Below are positions 1 to 8,050 of a DNA stretch of 64,000 nt, piece after piece. The DNA comes from GWE2-42-39 sp942493345 (lineage in GTDB: Bacteria; Bacteroidota; Bacteroidia; Bacteroidales; Prolixibacteraceae). Positions within the stretch are counted from its first letter, which is position 1. Each line of letters starts with the position of its first letter. Location of the stretch: assembly GCA_942493345.1 (NCBI GenBank), contig OW818695.1, positions 2,046,001 through 2,110,000 of the forward strand, in the 5' to 3' direction. The notes beneath the pieces are model-generated. The model did no database searches, was not told the origin of the DNA, and saw nothing but the letters and a program-made list of their open reading frames with translations. The position numbers were made by a program, and so were the translations under genes.

Positions 1-1040
1 CGGCAGCTTAAAATATCGTCGCGGGTCATTTCGTATTGACCGGAAATTCGTCTTGTTTCGCGAATACCGAGGAAGGGAGCCATCCGTGCAAAATGAGCTT
101 TTTCAAAACCAGGCACATAACCGATAAGGTATTTGATAATTACATCAACTTGTTTCCGGGCTTCGTATTCGCCATTGGTCAAACTAACGGGGTCTGTTCC
201 ATCAACTCCGCTGACGCGGCTCATGTTGATCCATGCTTCATCTTTTCTTACGCCTGTGATGATGATGGTGCGGTCTACTGTCAGTTTCAAGCCGTCGGCT
301 TTGGCTTTTTGCATGATATCTCTCAAACCAACCAATATAAAACGCGGGTTCTTCGCGTAATATTCGGCAGGAATGAAATCAGCAAAATAGGTTTCTGATT
401 TTTCTGCCAGGCTTAGACGAAGTTTTTCAATATCAACATTTCCCATGCTGAACATCAATGTTGGAGGTTGTACCCCGCCATTTTCATCGCCTTGCCCGCA
501 TGGAACGCCGGAACGCAACGCAACGTCGGCGTCGCCGGTACAATCGATGATCACCTTGGCAAGGATCACTTCACGACCAGCTTTACTTTCAATGATAATT
601 CCCTGTAACTGGTTCCCGTCCATAACGACTCCGGAACAGAATGTATAAAGCAATACCTCTACACCATTTTCTTTGAGAACCTCGAATGCAACCATTTTCA
701 CATCTTCCGGCTCGATGTACGTGATGCTCATGTGAAGAGGGCATGGATGGTGTTTACTTGCACCTCCCCGTGCTTCCAACCGATCGATAAATTTCTGAGG
801 AAGTCCCGCGATGATTTGGTTTCCTTTTTGTCCCAGAAAATCCAGGATTGGTAATCCGATGGTCAGGTTTCCACCTAAAAAGCTCCGGCTTTCTATCAGG
901 GCAACGTTTAATCCATCTTCGGCCGCCGCCTGTGCTGCAATGATTCCCGATGGGCCTCCTCCTACCACCAGGACATCAACATTCATTCGTACCGGCAATC
1001 TTTTCTCCGGTTCAACGATACTCATTATCTCTTTTCCCAT
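1..1040 (-). CDS. FAD-dependent oxidoreductase (FAD_oxidored family), 3' end outside window
   Basis: The reading frame is open from an ATG at 1040 to the window edge, about 346 residues without the C-terminus. Near residue 20 it has a Rossmann FAD-binding start (VDVLVVGGGPSGIIAA) followed by an acidic residue at the end of strand 2 (VALIES), then a second nucleotide-binding motif (VIIDCTGDADVA). This layout is that of the FAD_oxidored (PF12831) proteins common in Bacteroidota carbohydrate loci, which are flavin oxidoreductases of mostly unknown substrate. There is no signal peptide, so it should be cytoplasmic. It is the last visible gene on the strand of locus 1, 165 bases beyond the phosphodiesterase gene, with a palindromic repeat between them, so membership in that operon is uncertain. 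An AG-rich stretch lies just before the ATG. Confidence 0.82.
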   Translation of the reverse strand, partial: MGKEIMSIVEPEKRLPVRMNVDVLVVGGGPSGIIAAQAAAEDGLNVALIESRSFLGGNLTIGLPILDFLGQKGNQIIAGLPQKFIDRLEARGGASKHHPCPLHMSITYIEPEDVKMVAFEVLKENGVEVLLYTFCSGVVMDGNQLQGIIIESKAGREVILAKVIIDCTGDADVALRSGVPCGQGDENGGVQPPTLMFSMGNVDIEKLRLSLAEKSETYFADFIPAEYYAKNPRFILVGLRDIMQKAKADGLKLTVDRTIIITGVRKDEAWINMSRVSGVDGTDPVSLTNGEYEARKQVDVIIKYLIGYVPGFEKAHFARMAPFLGIRETRRISGQYEMTRDDILSC

Positions 1041-1110
1041 TTTCCTGTTTTTTTGTATCTGTCAAAACTAATTTTTTATACCTGTTATATCAACAGTTAA
1101 ATAACACATA

Positions 1111-1188
1111 TTGTCACTCCACGAAAGCGAAGAATCTTCGGTTCAACTCTAATTTACAACAGATTTTTCACTCCGTTCAGCATGACAA
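1111..1188. repeat. Intergenic imperfect palindrome of the 'cattctgaacgaagtgaagaatct' type
   Basis: The left arm begins TTGTCACTCC and reaches AGAATCT; the right arm runs from AGATTTTTCACTCC to GCATGACAA and is close to the reverse complement of the left. The sequence resembles a dispersed palindromic element often seen between genes in Bacteroidota and Chlorobi. It lies between the FAD oxidoreductase start and the end of the PHP gene. In RNA it would fold into a long hairpin that could end or stabilise the upstream message. Confidence 0.6.
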
Positions 1189-1205
1189 AACAATGTTGAG
1201 ACACA

Positions 1206-2318
1206 CTACCAAAGTTTCACTACCAACTGTTTATCTTGTCGGATCAGGCAATTGGTAAATGTTACGTTTGTTCCTGAAGGGATACTGACTTTTAATACTT
1301 TATTTGCGTACAAAGGAATAGAATACACATAATTCAAAAACCTGATTTGGTATGTGATATCCGATTTATTGCAAATTTCTATTATTCCTTTTTCGCGGTT
1401 AACTATTTTTACTGAAATTGACTTTTGGACAATTTCCTTGAGGTATTCTTCTTTTCCTGCCAGGCTATTCTCAAAATAGGCTACCGTTCTTCCTTCAAGA
1501 AGCGCCTCCTTGATGCCATCGACAGAATGCTCTTTAACGAAAACCAATGTCATCGGGCGTTGAAGTTTTTCGCGGTAGGAATTCGCGCTGGCATAATGAA
1601 GGTCGGTATTGGCAAAATAAGCAATTCCATATTCGTTGCACCAATCCAAAACCTTGGGATATAATTCAGACCCGTTGAATACCTCTACTCCACGTATTTT
1701 CTTTTGCGCGATCAGCTCTTTATGAATGGGGTACATCGTGCTGGTATCATTCGGCCATCCCGGATGGTTCCATACAAGATATGCCCCCTGGCTGACAGCT
1801 TCATTCACAGCGTCAAGTTCGTCGGGAACATTCAATTTATTTACATCCTGAATAAAAAGTGCATTGATGTGACCAAGCGGTTTCTTTCGAGTTATTTCGG
1901 CGCCCCGGACAACAAGCATTCCCATTTCATTGCCCATTTCCTGTGCCATTTTTCCCGATTTGTTTAAATCAACGCGAACGATATCTTTGTATCTCTGGTT
2001 CTCAATGTGATCGGTAATCGCGATGGCATCCAGCCCATCGGTCCACGCTTCGATTACCCGCATGGTTGGCAAAACCTGCCCATCGGAAAAGATTGTATGC
2101 ATGTGAAAATCACATTTCAGCATTTCGTAGCCATCAATACTCGGAATGTTAATGTTGTACCGGTAGCTCATTAATTTCATCTGTTTCAGTCCCGGGTATT
2201 CATGAACATCCGCATTTTGGGTTTGGGCGCCTGCCTGCCAGAATATGCCTGAGAAGAAAACCGCGATCAGAACAGAGTGCATTTTTCTATGTCTCATATA
2301 CTTAAAGTTTAAGGTCAT
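1206..2318 (-). CDS. Exported PHP-domain phosphodiesterase (Sb-PDE-like)
   Basis: This 370-residue protein has a short hydrophobic leader ending near AGAQ, so it is probably periplasmic. The metal-binding motifs of the PHP superfamily are visible: DFHMHTIFSDG, ITDHIE, RGAEIT, and later WNHPGW and FANTDLHYA. PHP proteins are hydrolases that cleave phosphate esters with a tri- or dinuclear metal centre; the closest named type is the Sb-PDE group of phosphodiesterases. It lies 15 bases after a metallophosphoesterase gene and belongs to the SusCD locus, which suggests it removes phosphate or opens a phosphodiester in an imported or surface substrate. Several ATGs lie at the N-terminus (2318, 2297, 2282); the first is used here. 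The last ~80 residues are a small beta-rich extension. Confidence 0.82.
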   Translation of the reverse strand: MTLNFKYMRHRKMHSVLIAVFFSGIFWQAGAQTQNADVHEYPGLKQMKLMSYRYNINIPSIDGYEMLKCDFHMHTIFSDGQVLPTMRVIEAWTDGLDAIAITDHIENQRYKDIVRVDLNKSGKMAQEMGNEMGMLVVRGAEITRKKPLGHINALFIQDVNKLNVPDELDAVNEAVSQGAYLVWNHPGWPNDTSTMYPIHKELIAQKKIRGVEVFNGSELYPKVLDWCNEYGIAYFANTDLHYASANSYREKLQRPMTLVFVKEHSVDGIKEALLEGRTVAYFENSLAGKEEYLKEIVQKSISVKIVNREKGIIEICNKSDITYQIRFLNYVYSIPLYANKVLKVSIPSGTNVTFTNCLIRQDKQLVVKLW

Positions 2319-2333
2319 ATCTTTAATCTAAAA

Positions 2334-3284
2334 TCATTTTACTGGTATTACTAATTCGTTTTCGGTTTTTCCCGGAAAGGAAACCATAATCTGATTTTCC
2401 AGAAGCTTTATTTTTCGCCAGTTATTTGTACTTTGGGCCAGCGCACCCGTTTGAACCTGTACCATTTTTTTGTCTCCTTCGGAAGGGAAACTAGTAATCG
2501 TATTTTTATGGTTGTGTCCGGCAAAAATCAATTTGGCCGACGGATTCTTTGCCAGAGCAGAATAAAGTTCGTTGGAAGATCCTGGTTGAAGAACTTCCTC
2601 TGTTAAGGGAAGGTGCATAAAAATAATTTCAATATCGTTTTCCGATTCATGTAATTGAGCATTCAACCAGTATAACTGGGGCTTGTCGATATATGGAATT
2701 TCGGTTGTATCGTCCGGAAGAAGTTGATAGAAACTATCGTCCAGAAAAATGAACCGGTAAGTTGTTTGGCCAACTTGAAACAACTGACTATAATAGGTCC
2801 CGTTTTTGAAGCAGGATACGTTTTTTATCCAGGCAGCTCGTGCACGTCCGGAAAAATTCTGAGTATGTTTCAATTTGTTATTCTGCCAGTTGAACGAGAA
2901 AAGATCATGATTTCCGAGCGTAAGCAATACCGGAACCTGATAATTGCTGATGAGGTTGGAAAACTGTTCAGACTGGATATCCAGCATTTTTCCGTCCATT
3001 AACTCGGCCTCGAAGAAGTCGACCAGATCGCCGGTGGCAACCACCATGTTGCTGTTGGTTTTTTCGGGCATGGTTTGTAAAAATTGCCTCAACGAAATTT
3101 CGTCCGGCCTGTAATGGTTTCGGCTTTGTGCTAAATCATACTGGTAAATGTCCTGATGGAAAATTACATGCAAATCGGTGATATGCAGAAACGACAAAGT
3201 ATCTGTCTGAGCCAAAACGGTTCCGTTGATCAACAAAAAAAAGAAAAATGTCAATCGTTTTAATTTGAATTGCAATTTGTTCAT
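2334..3284 (-). CDS. Exported calcineurin-like metallophosphoesterase
   Basis: The 316-residue protein opens with a signal peptide (hydrophobic FFFFLLINGTVLAQ). All five metallophosphoesterase blocks are present in order: HITDLHV, ATGDLVD, TLGNHDLFS, FMHLPLT and FAGHNHKN. It should be a periplasmic dinuclear-metal phosphatase or phosphodiesterase. It is 26 bases downstream of the MFS gene and 15 bases upstream of the PHP phosphodiesterase, making two different phosphoesterase folds side by side in one operon. No extra domain is present. The natural substrate cannot be read from the sequence. Confidence 0.88.
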   Translation of the reverse strand: MNKLQFKLKRLTFFFFLLINGTVLAQTDTLSFLHITDLHVIFHQDIYQYDLAQSRNHYRPDEISLRQFLQTMPEKTNSNMVVATGDLVDFFEAELMDGKMLDIQSEQFSNLISNYQVPVLLTLGNHDLFSFNWQNNKLKHTQNFSGRARAAWIKNVSCFKNGTYYSQLFQVGQTTYRFIFLDDSFYQLLPDDTTEIPYIDKPQLYWLNAQLHESENDIEIIFMHLPLTEEVLQPGSSNELYSALAKNPSAKLIFAGHNHKNTITSFPSEGDKKMVQVQTGALAQSTNNWRKIKLLENQIMVSFPGKTENELVIPVK

Positions 3285-3310
3285 GTCTGTTTTTTCTATT
3301 TAAATTTTTT

Positions 3311-4561
3311 CTATTTCGAAACAAGCGATTCTTTTGGAATCTCCGGTCGTATCATTTTCCACAAGATAAATAAAGCGAGAGGATGAAGAACGGCCATTAC
3401 AATGAAAACCCAGGTAGTTCCCACACTTGTCATGTATTGCCCAATCAGATAATTAAAGATGACTGCGCCTGCGGCTCCAAATCCGCCTGCAATACCCAAC
3501 ACACTTGCCACATTGTTTATCGGGAAAGTCTCGGCAATCAATACACTTTCAGTATATATCCAGCTCAGGGCTACGGCTGCCAAAATACTAAATTTAACGA
3601 TGGTTACGGCAACGCCCAAGCTGTCAGGAATTAAAATTACCGGGGCTAAAAATGCCACATAACTTAACATGACTTTACGGGAACGCAAAGCAGGTTTTCC
3701 GCGACGGACCATCCAGTCGGACCATGCAGAAGAAGCAATTCCGCCCAAACTTGCCGCCATAAAAGGAATCCAGCCGATCATGCCCAGCTGGGAAAGGCTC
3801 AGTCCCGATTCTTCCATGAGAAATCCGGGAAGCCAGAATAAAATGAAATACCAGACCGGGTCGGTGGTAAAACGGATCAACACAATTCCCCACAAACTTC
3901 GTTTACTCCAGAGTTGCCCCCATGTAAAGGCGGGTGATTTTGCAGAATCACTTTCCGAAGATATTGTATCCTGGACATATCCGCGAGGCGGGTCTTTGTA
4001 AATCAGGAACCAAATCAATGCAACAACAAGACCAACTACCCCCGGAATAATAAATGCTGCATGCCAGGAATAAGATATAACCAGCCAAGCGATTAAAGGC
4101 GGAGCGATAACGGAGCCAATCGTGCCCCCTGCAACTGAAATGCTGTTGGCTGTTGCACGCAACCGCCCGGAAAACCATTTCGTAACTACCTTGATTTGGG
4201 CCGGGTAGGTTGTTGGTTCGGCCAAACCTAAAAGGCTTCTAAAAAAAGTAAATGGAAATAAAGTTCTTGCAATACCACTTCCGATTGAGCTTAACGACCA
4301 CGTTATCACTCCCCAAAACATGATTTTTCGGGCGCCAAATTTGTCAACCAGCCAGCCCGAAACAGGATACATCAGGGCATAACAAATAGTGAAAACATTA
4401 ATAATTAAAGCGTATCCAATATCGTCAAGCGAAAACTCCTCTTTCAGGATGGGTTTTAAAATTGAAACAACCTGCCTGTCCACATAGCTAAAAACAGTAA
4501 TTATAAAAATTACCGCCACAATAAACCATCGCCTTCTTTCAGGACTTAAGAATGATGACAT
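3311..4561 (-). CDS. MFS transporter, anion:cation symporter-like (hexuronate/organophosphate type)
   Basis: A 416-residue protein with about twelve hydrophobic segments and the MFS loop 2-3 motif GWLVDKFGARK, plus the N-terminal FSYVDRQVVS signature of the anion:cation symporter family (ExuT, GudP, sialate and phosphate relatives). It should move a small acidic solute across the inner membrane. It lies between two phosphoesterase genes of locus 1, so it probably takes up the monomer released by SusCD import and periplasmic dephosphorylation. The anionic specificity of the family fits an acidic sugar or sugar-acid product, but the exact solute is not determined. Confidence 0.85.
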   Translation of the reverse strand: MSSFLSPERRRWFIVAVIFIITVFSYVDRQVVSILKPILKEEFSLDDIGYALIINVFTICYALMYPVSGWLVDKFGARKIMFWGVITWSLSSIGSGIARTLFPFTFFRSLLGLAEPTTYPAQIKVVTKWFSGRLRATANSISVAGGTIGSVIAPPLIAWLVISYSWHAAFIIPGVVGLVVALIWFLIYKDPPRGYVQDTISSESDSAKSPAFTWGQLWSKRSLWGIVLIRFTTDPVWYFILFWLPGFLMEESGLSLSQLGMIGWIPFMAASLGGIASSAWSDWMVRRGKPALRSRKVMLSYVAFLAPVILIPDSLGVAVTIVKFSILAAVALSWIYTESVLIAETFPINNVASVLGIAGGFGAAGAVIFNYLIGQYMTSVGTTWVFIVMAVLHPLALFILWKMIRPEIPKESLVSK

Positions 4562-4619
4562 ATCTTTTTATTGATTGATTTTGAGTTCAGTTTATATTTT
4601 AAGTTGATGCTTATTCTAC

Positions 4620-6125
4620 TTATTCCTGTAAAGGAAGAGATTTTGTATAAATATTCCCAAACCGGTCGGTTACTTCTACTGTAATATTTCTGCCATTTTT
4701 CGATGGTTTCGCTGAAAAAAGATGTTCGGTCCGGGTCGGTTCCATACTACCTTTTTCTTCGGGCATACCGCTGCCATACATATTTTTATAAGCCAACGGA
4801 TCGTATCCGGTATATTTTGCCATTTCACCTTTCTGGATTCCGTCTTCATACCATACAACTTTCCATCCGGAATCCCAGTTCCATACGTTGGCGATAATTT
4901 CATCGGGTCGGTCGGGACTGCTGCCTTTTGGGTACAGCCTGAACTGATACGAAGGATCACCGCCTGTTGGTTTGTAATACCAGCGAATATCATTCCCGTT
5001 TACTTCATAGATGCCATATCCGCCAGGTGTTCCATCGGTACAAATATCGCCGGTCCACCACGCGCTGCATACCGAGGCATGATTGTGTTCCATGCGGTTG
5101 TCGTGCTCTGCGGTTTCGTTGTAATGGGTGTGTCCCGACATAATATGTACCCGGTACGGTTCAATCAGCTTGTAAAGCTCGTTACGGTTGCCAACTGTCG
5201 CTGTTTCAAATTCTGTCCGGACAGCGCTTTTCAGATAAGTGATTTCATACGTAGGAATATGCAGGGATATAACCAGTGTACTTCCTTCGGGAACATATTG
5301 CAAATCTTTTTTCAGCCATTGCAGTTGTTCTTTCGAAATATAACCAATGTATTTTCGTCGTTTATCTTTGTACGCTTCATCATCTCCCTTAAACAACACA
5401 TCGTTTAACACCACGTAGTGTATTTTGCCCCGGTTAAAAGAATAATAGGTTGGCCCGAATGCATCACTGAATTGCTTTGTTGCCATACTTTTTGATGTCG
5501 CGGTATAATCAATATCGTGATTTCCGACAGCCTGAAAGAAGGGAATTCCCATCTGGGTTACGGCTGTGGCATAATCCGCATATAAATTAAATTTTTCAAA
5601 CACAATATCACCACAGGTGATGCCGTGCACAGGGATGTTGCCCAGTGTTTTGATATGTGCGGCTGCATCCGGGGCTGATTCGGTTTGCATCCGGTGGACA
5701 TCGATGTCTGTTTGTACCTGGGGATCGGCCCAAACGACAAAAGCGTGCCGGGTGTCGTCGATCTCATTTTTCTGTAAACTGAAATTGATTATCTGCTTTT
5801 CTTGGCCGGAAGCTATCGGTTCATAAAACTTTGCTATTCCTCCGATATTGGGAATTTTGTATCCGGATGGCAGGGAAATAAAAACAAAGTTAGCTCCATG
5901 ATTAACTTTCAACCGGTAATTCCCCGACTGATCGGTTTGTGTTGTTTCGTATCCATCGCTTACCACTACTCCGGAAATACCGGCTCTGTTGTTTCTTACA
6001 TTTCCCTGAACGATGGAATACGATTTTGCCCCTGTATTTTTATCAGGGTTGGGAAAAATAATAGATGAATAGGAAAACAGGACTAAAAAAAGCCAGATTC
6101 CTGTCAGAAAAGTTTTTCTCAACAT
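4620..6125 (-). CDS. Three-domain metallophosphoesterase (MetallophosN / Metallophos / MetallophosC)
   Basis: The 501-residue protein has an N-terminal signal anchor, a beta-sandwich of the carboxypeptidase-regulatory type at about residues 35-110 (VQGNVRNNRAGISGV...), a calcineurin-like core and a C-terminal beta domain from about residue 350. Core motifs are VWADPQVQ, CGDIVFE, VGNHDIDY, SLHIPTYE and SGHTHYNE. The first motif has Gln where most families have His, which is usual for this three-domain group found in Bacteroidota. It is the first gene after susD, separated by a long palindrome, and most likely acts on a phosphorylated glycan or phosphodiester at the cell surface or in the periplasm. 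Confidence 0.85.
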   Translation of the reverse strand: MLRKTFLTGIWLFLVLFSYSSIIFPNPDKNTGAKSYSIVQGNVRNNRAGISGVVVSDGYETTQTDQSGNYRLKVNHGANFVFISLPSGYKIPNIGGIAKFYEPIASGQEKQIINFSLQKNEIDDTRHAFVVWADPQVQTDIDVHRMQTESAPDAAAHIKTLGNIPVHGITCGDIVFEKFNLYADYATAVTQMGIPFFQAVGNHDIDYTATSKSMATKQFSDAFGPTYYSFNRGKIHYVVLNDVLFKGDDEAYKDKRRKYIGYISKEQLQWLKKDLQYVPEGSTLVISLHIPTYEITYLKSAVRTEFETATVGNRNELYKLIEPYRVHIMSGHTHYNETAEHDNRMEHNHASVCSAWWTGDICTDGTPGGYGIYEVNGNDIRWYYKPTGGDPSYQFRLYPKGSSPDRPDEIIANVWNWDSGWKVVWYEDGIQKGEMAKYTGYDPLAYKNMYGSGMPEEKGSMEPTRTEHLFSAKPSKNGRNITVEVTDRFGNIYTKSLPLQE

Positions 6126-6146
6126 CGTCGATTTATTTATACAAAA

Positions 6147-6272
6147 GCTGTCTCAAAAGTTTTGTGCCAAGTGATCGTGAACTTGCTCCAGTATTTCAAC
6201 GCATTGAACGTCGAACCCCGAAATAAATTCGGGGTTGATAGGTTCAATGCGTATAATGACTTTTGAGATAGC
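6147..6272. repeat. Long nested palindrome downstream of susD (MITE-like or mRNA hairpin)
   Basis: The outer arms are GCTGTCTCAAAAGT (6147-6160) and ACTTTTGAGATAGC (6259-6272), 14 bases with one mismatch. Inside are the further pairs ACGCATTGAAC / GTTCAATGCGT and AACCCCGAA / TTCGGGGTT, so nearly the whole 126 bases folds on itself. GCTGTCTCAAAAG-type ends look like insertion-sequence termini, which suggests a non-autonomous element; as RNA it would also separate the susCD message from the enzyme genes. Confidence 0.65.
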
Positions 6273-6283
6273 CCAGAGATCTT

Positions 6284-8035
6284 TTAGTAGCCTGGATTTT
6301 GCTCCAGATTTGGGTTGGTATCACGTTCCTGCTGAGGAATAGGCCACAACTCATCTTTGTTTGTTTTGAAAACAACCTGCTGTGTGGTAAAATATTTTAT
6401 TGCCTCATCATATTTGTATATTGGAGAATAGTTTTCATCAATTTCTGTCAATACTCCTTTTGTCCATGCATTACCAGCCCGGTTTAAATAGATATATCCA
6501 TTCATAATCTGTGGTGCTATATTCCATCTGCGGATATCATACCAACGTAATCCATCGTTACACAATTCTATTTTACGTTCATAACGCAATGCAGTACGTA
6601 ACTGAGCTTGTGTCATATTTCTTGTAAGTATTGGCATTCCTGCCCTTTTACGTACCAGGTCGATGGCATCGTATACAGTTGCATCAATACTGTTTGCCTC
6701 AATTTTTGCTTCAGCATAAAGAAGTAATAATTCGGCATAACGGAATATCCCCACATTCAGGTCGGAAACTCCTCTCGATGAATTTGTAAGATAATCGGCA
6801 TTATCCGTATGTTTTCGCCAATAATACCCGCTAAATGTGCGATATGCATTGGTCGCATCGGTATTGGTTACCGATAACGGGATAGTGCTTTCGCCATTGA
6901 TAACCGGCCAGTAATTGTTTACTTTTTTATACGTTGCATTTGGCTCGAATTGAAATTCCATTAAGCGTGAATGCGGGCGGGCACAGTACATATCGAGACG
7001 AGGATCCCTATTGATAAACGGTTTTGTCGCATCATATAACGGCGATTGGTCGATAGGAAGTCCATCGAGGCATTGGTATGAATCAATGAGATTTTGAGTT
7101 GGCCCCCAGTAAGCACAACCTTTTCCCAAGCGGGAAGCCATGTAATAACCTTGATTATGCGTGTTTCCGGTAATTGTCTGGTTATATTCAACGACCCAGA
7201 TCCATTCCTTACTGCTGGCATATCCGGCATATCCAAATATATTTGAACATTCAGGTTCGCCAATATCATAGGTTTTATTACAATAGTTCAATGAATTATC
7301 GAACGGGGTCAAATCGTAAACTCCTTTTGACAAATCGATTGCTTTTGCAGCAGCAGTGGCTGCAACCGTATATTGTCCGCTGTATAATGCAACACGTGCC
7401 TTGAGCATATATGCAGCCACGCTTCCAGCTCGCACATTGCCGTATGCTGTTTGAGATACCGGCAGATAGTCGGCAACAGCCGTCATTTCATTAATAATCC
7501 ACTGTTGAATATCACCTTTAGGGGTGCGGGGTAAATCACTGTCGTTCAAGCCCAAAGATTTAAGAACCAAAGGGACATCTCCATACGTCTCGATTAGTTG
7601 AGAGTAACAATATGCACGCACCACTCGCAGCTCGGCATCAATCTGATTATATGAATCTTCCGGCATATCCGATTTAATATTTTCCAGGTTGTCGAGTACT
7701 GCATGGCACCGGGCAATTGTTTTGTAATGATAATTCCATGGACTTATGGCCAACGCATTGTCTGTCGTTAAAGAACTGGTAATTGGCGATGTATAATTGG
7801 TTCCCGGGCGTGCATAACCGATATCCGTTATATTATCCATTACATGAAGAAACGGGGTACTTGAAGCATCGAGCAAAGAGAGTCCTTTATAAGCAGCATA
7901 CAACCCCATTGTTGCTTCTTCCTCTGTTGCAGGGAAAGTTCCCGTGGTCGGTCCGTTTAAGGGAACGCGATCGAGATCACATCCTGTGAATAGCATGCTA
8001 ATTAAAACTATTCCTAAAAATATATTTCTTTTCAT
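6284..8035 (-). CDS. SusD/RagB family surface glycan-binding lipoprotein (locus 1)
   Basis: The 583-residue protein begins with a lipoprotein signal (SMLFTGCDLD, Cys at residue 19) and ends with the SusD hallmark NPNLEQNPGY. The body shows the usual TPR-rich SusD features, such as YAEAKIEAN and the RYERKIELCNDGLRWYDIRRW block before the C-terminus. SusD proteins sit on the outer-membrane surface as lids on their SusC partner and deliver oligomers to it. The susC gene ends 15 bases upstream, so the two are co-translated. Residues near the ligand site cannot be assigned from sequence alone. Confidence 0.96.
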   Translation of the reverse strand: MKRNIFLGIVLISMLFTGCDLDRVPLNGPTTGTFPATEEEATMGLYAAYKGLSLLDASSTPFLHVMDNITDIGYARPGTNYTSPITSSLTTDNALAISPWNYHYKTIARCHAVLDNLENIKSDMPEDSYNQIDAELRVVRAYCYSQLIETYGDVPLVLKSLGLNDSDLPRTPKGDIQQWIINEMTAVADYLPVSQTAYGNVRAGSVAAYMLKARVALYSGQYTVAATAAAKAIDLSKGVYDLTPFDNSLNYCNKTYDIGEPECSNIFGYAGYASSKEWIWVVEYNQTITGNTHNQGYYMASRLGKGCAYWGPTQNLIDSYQCLDGLPIDQSPLYDATKPFINRDPRLDMYCARPHSRLMEFQFEPNATYKKVNNYWPVINGESTIPLSVTNTDATNAYRTFSGYYWRKHTDNADYLTNSSRGVSDLNVGIFRYAELLLLYAEAKIEANSIDATVYDAIDLVRKRAGMPILTRNMTQAQLRTALRYERKIELCNDGLRWYDIRRWNIAPQIMNGYIYLNRAGNAWTKGVLTEIDENYSPIYKYDEAIKYFTTQQVVFKTNKDELWPIPQQERDTNPNLEQNPGY

Positions 8036-8050
8036 AACCGTCTTAGTCTT

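Noticed and set aside
4703..5408. Plus-strand frames of up to 228 codons within the metallophosphoesterase gene
   Set aside because: They are antisense to a well-supported phosphoesterase with all motifs, and their translations look like reverse reading of it.
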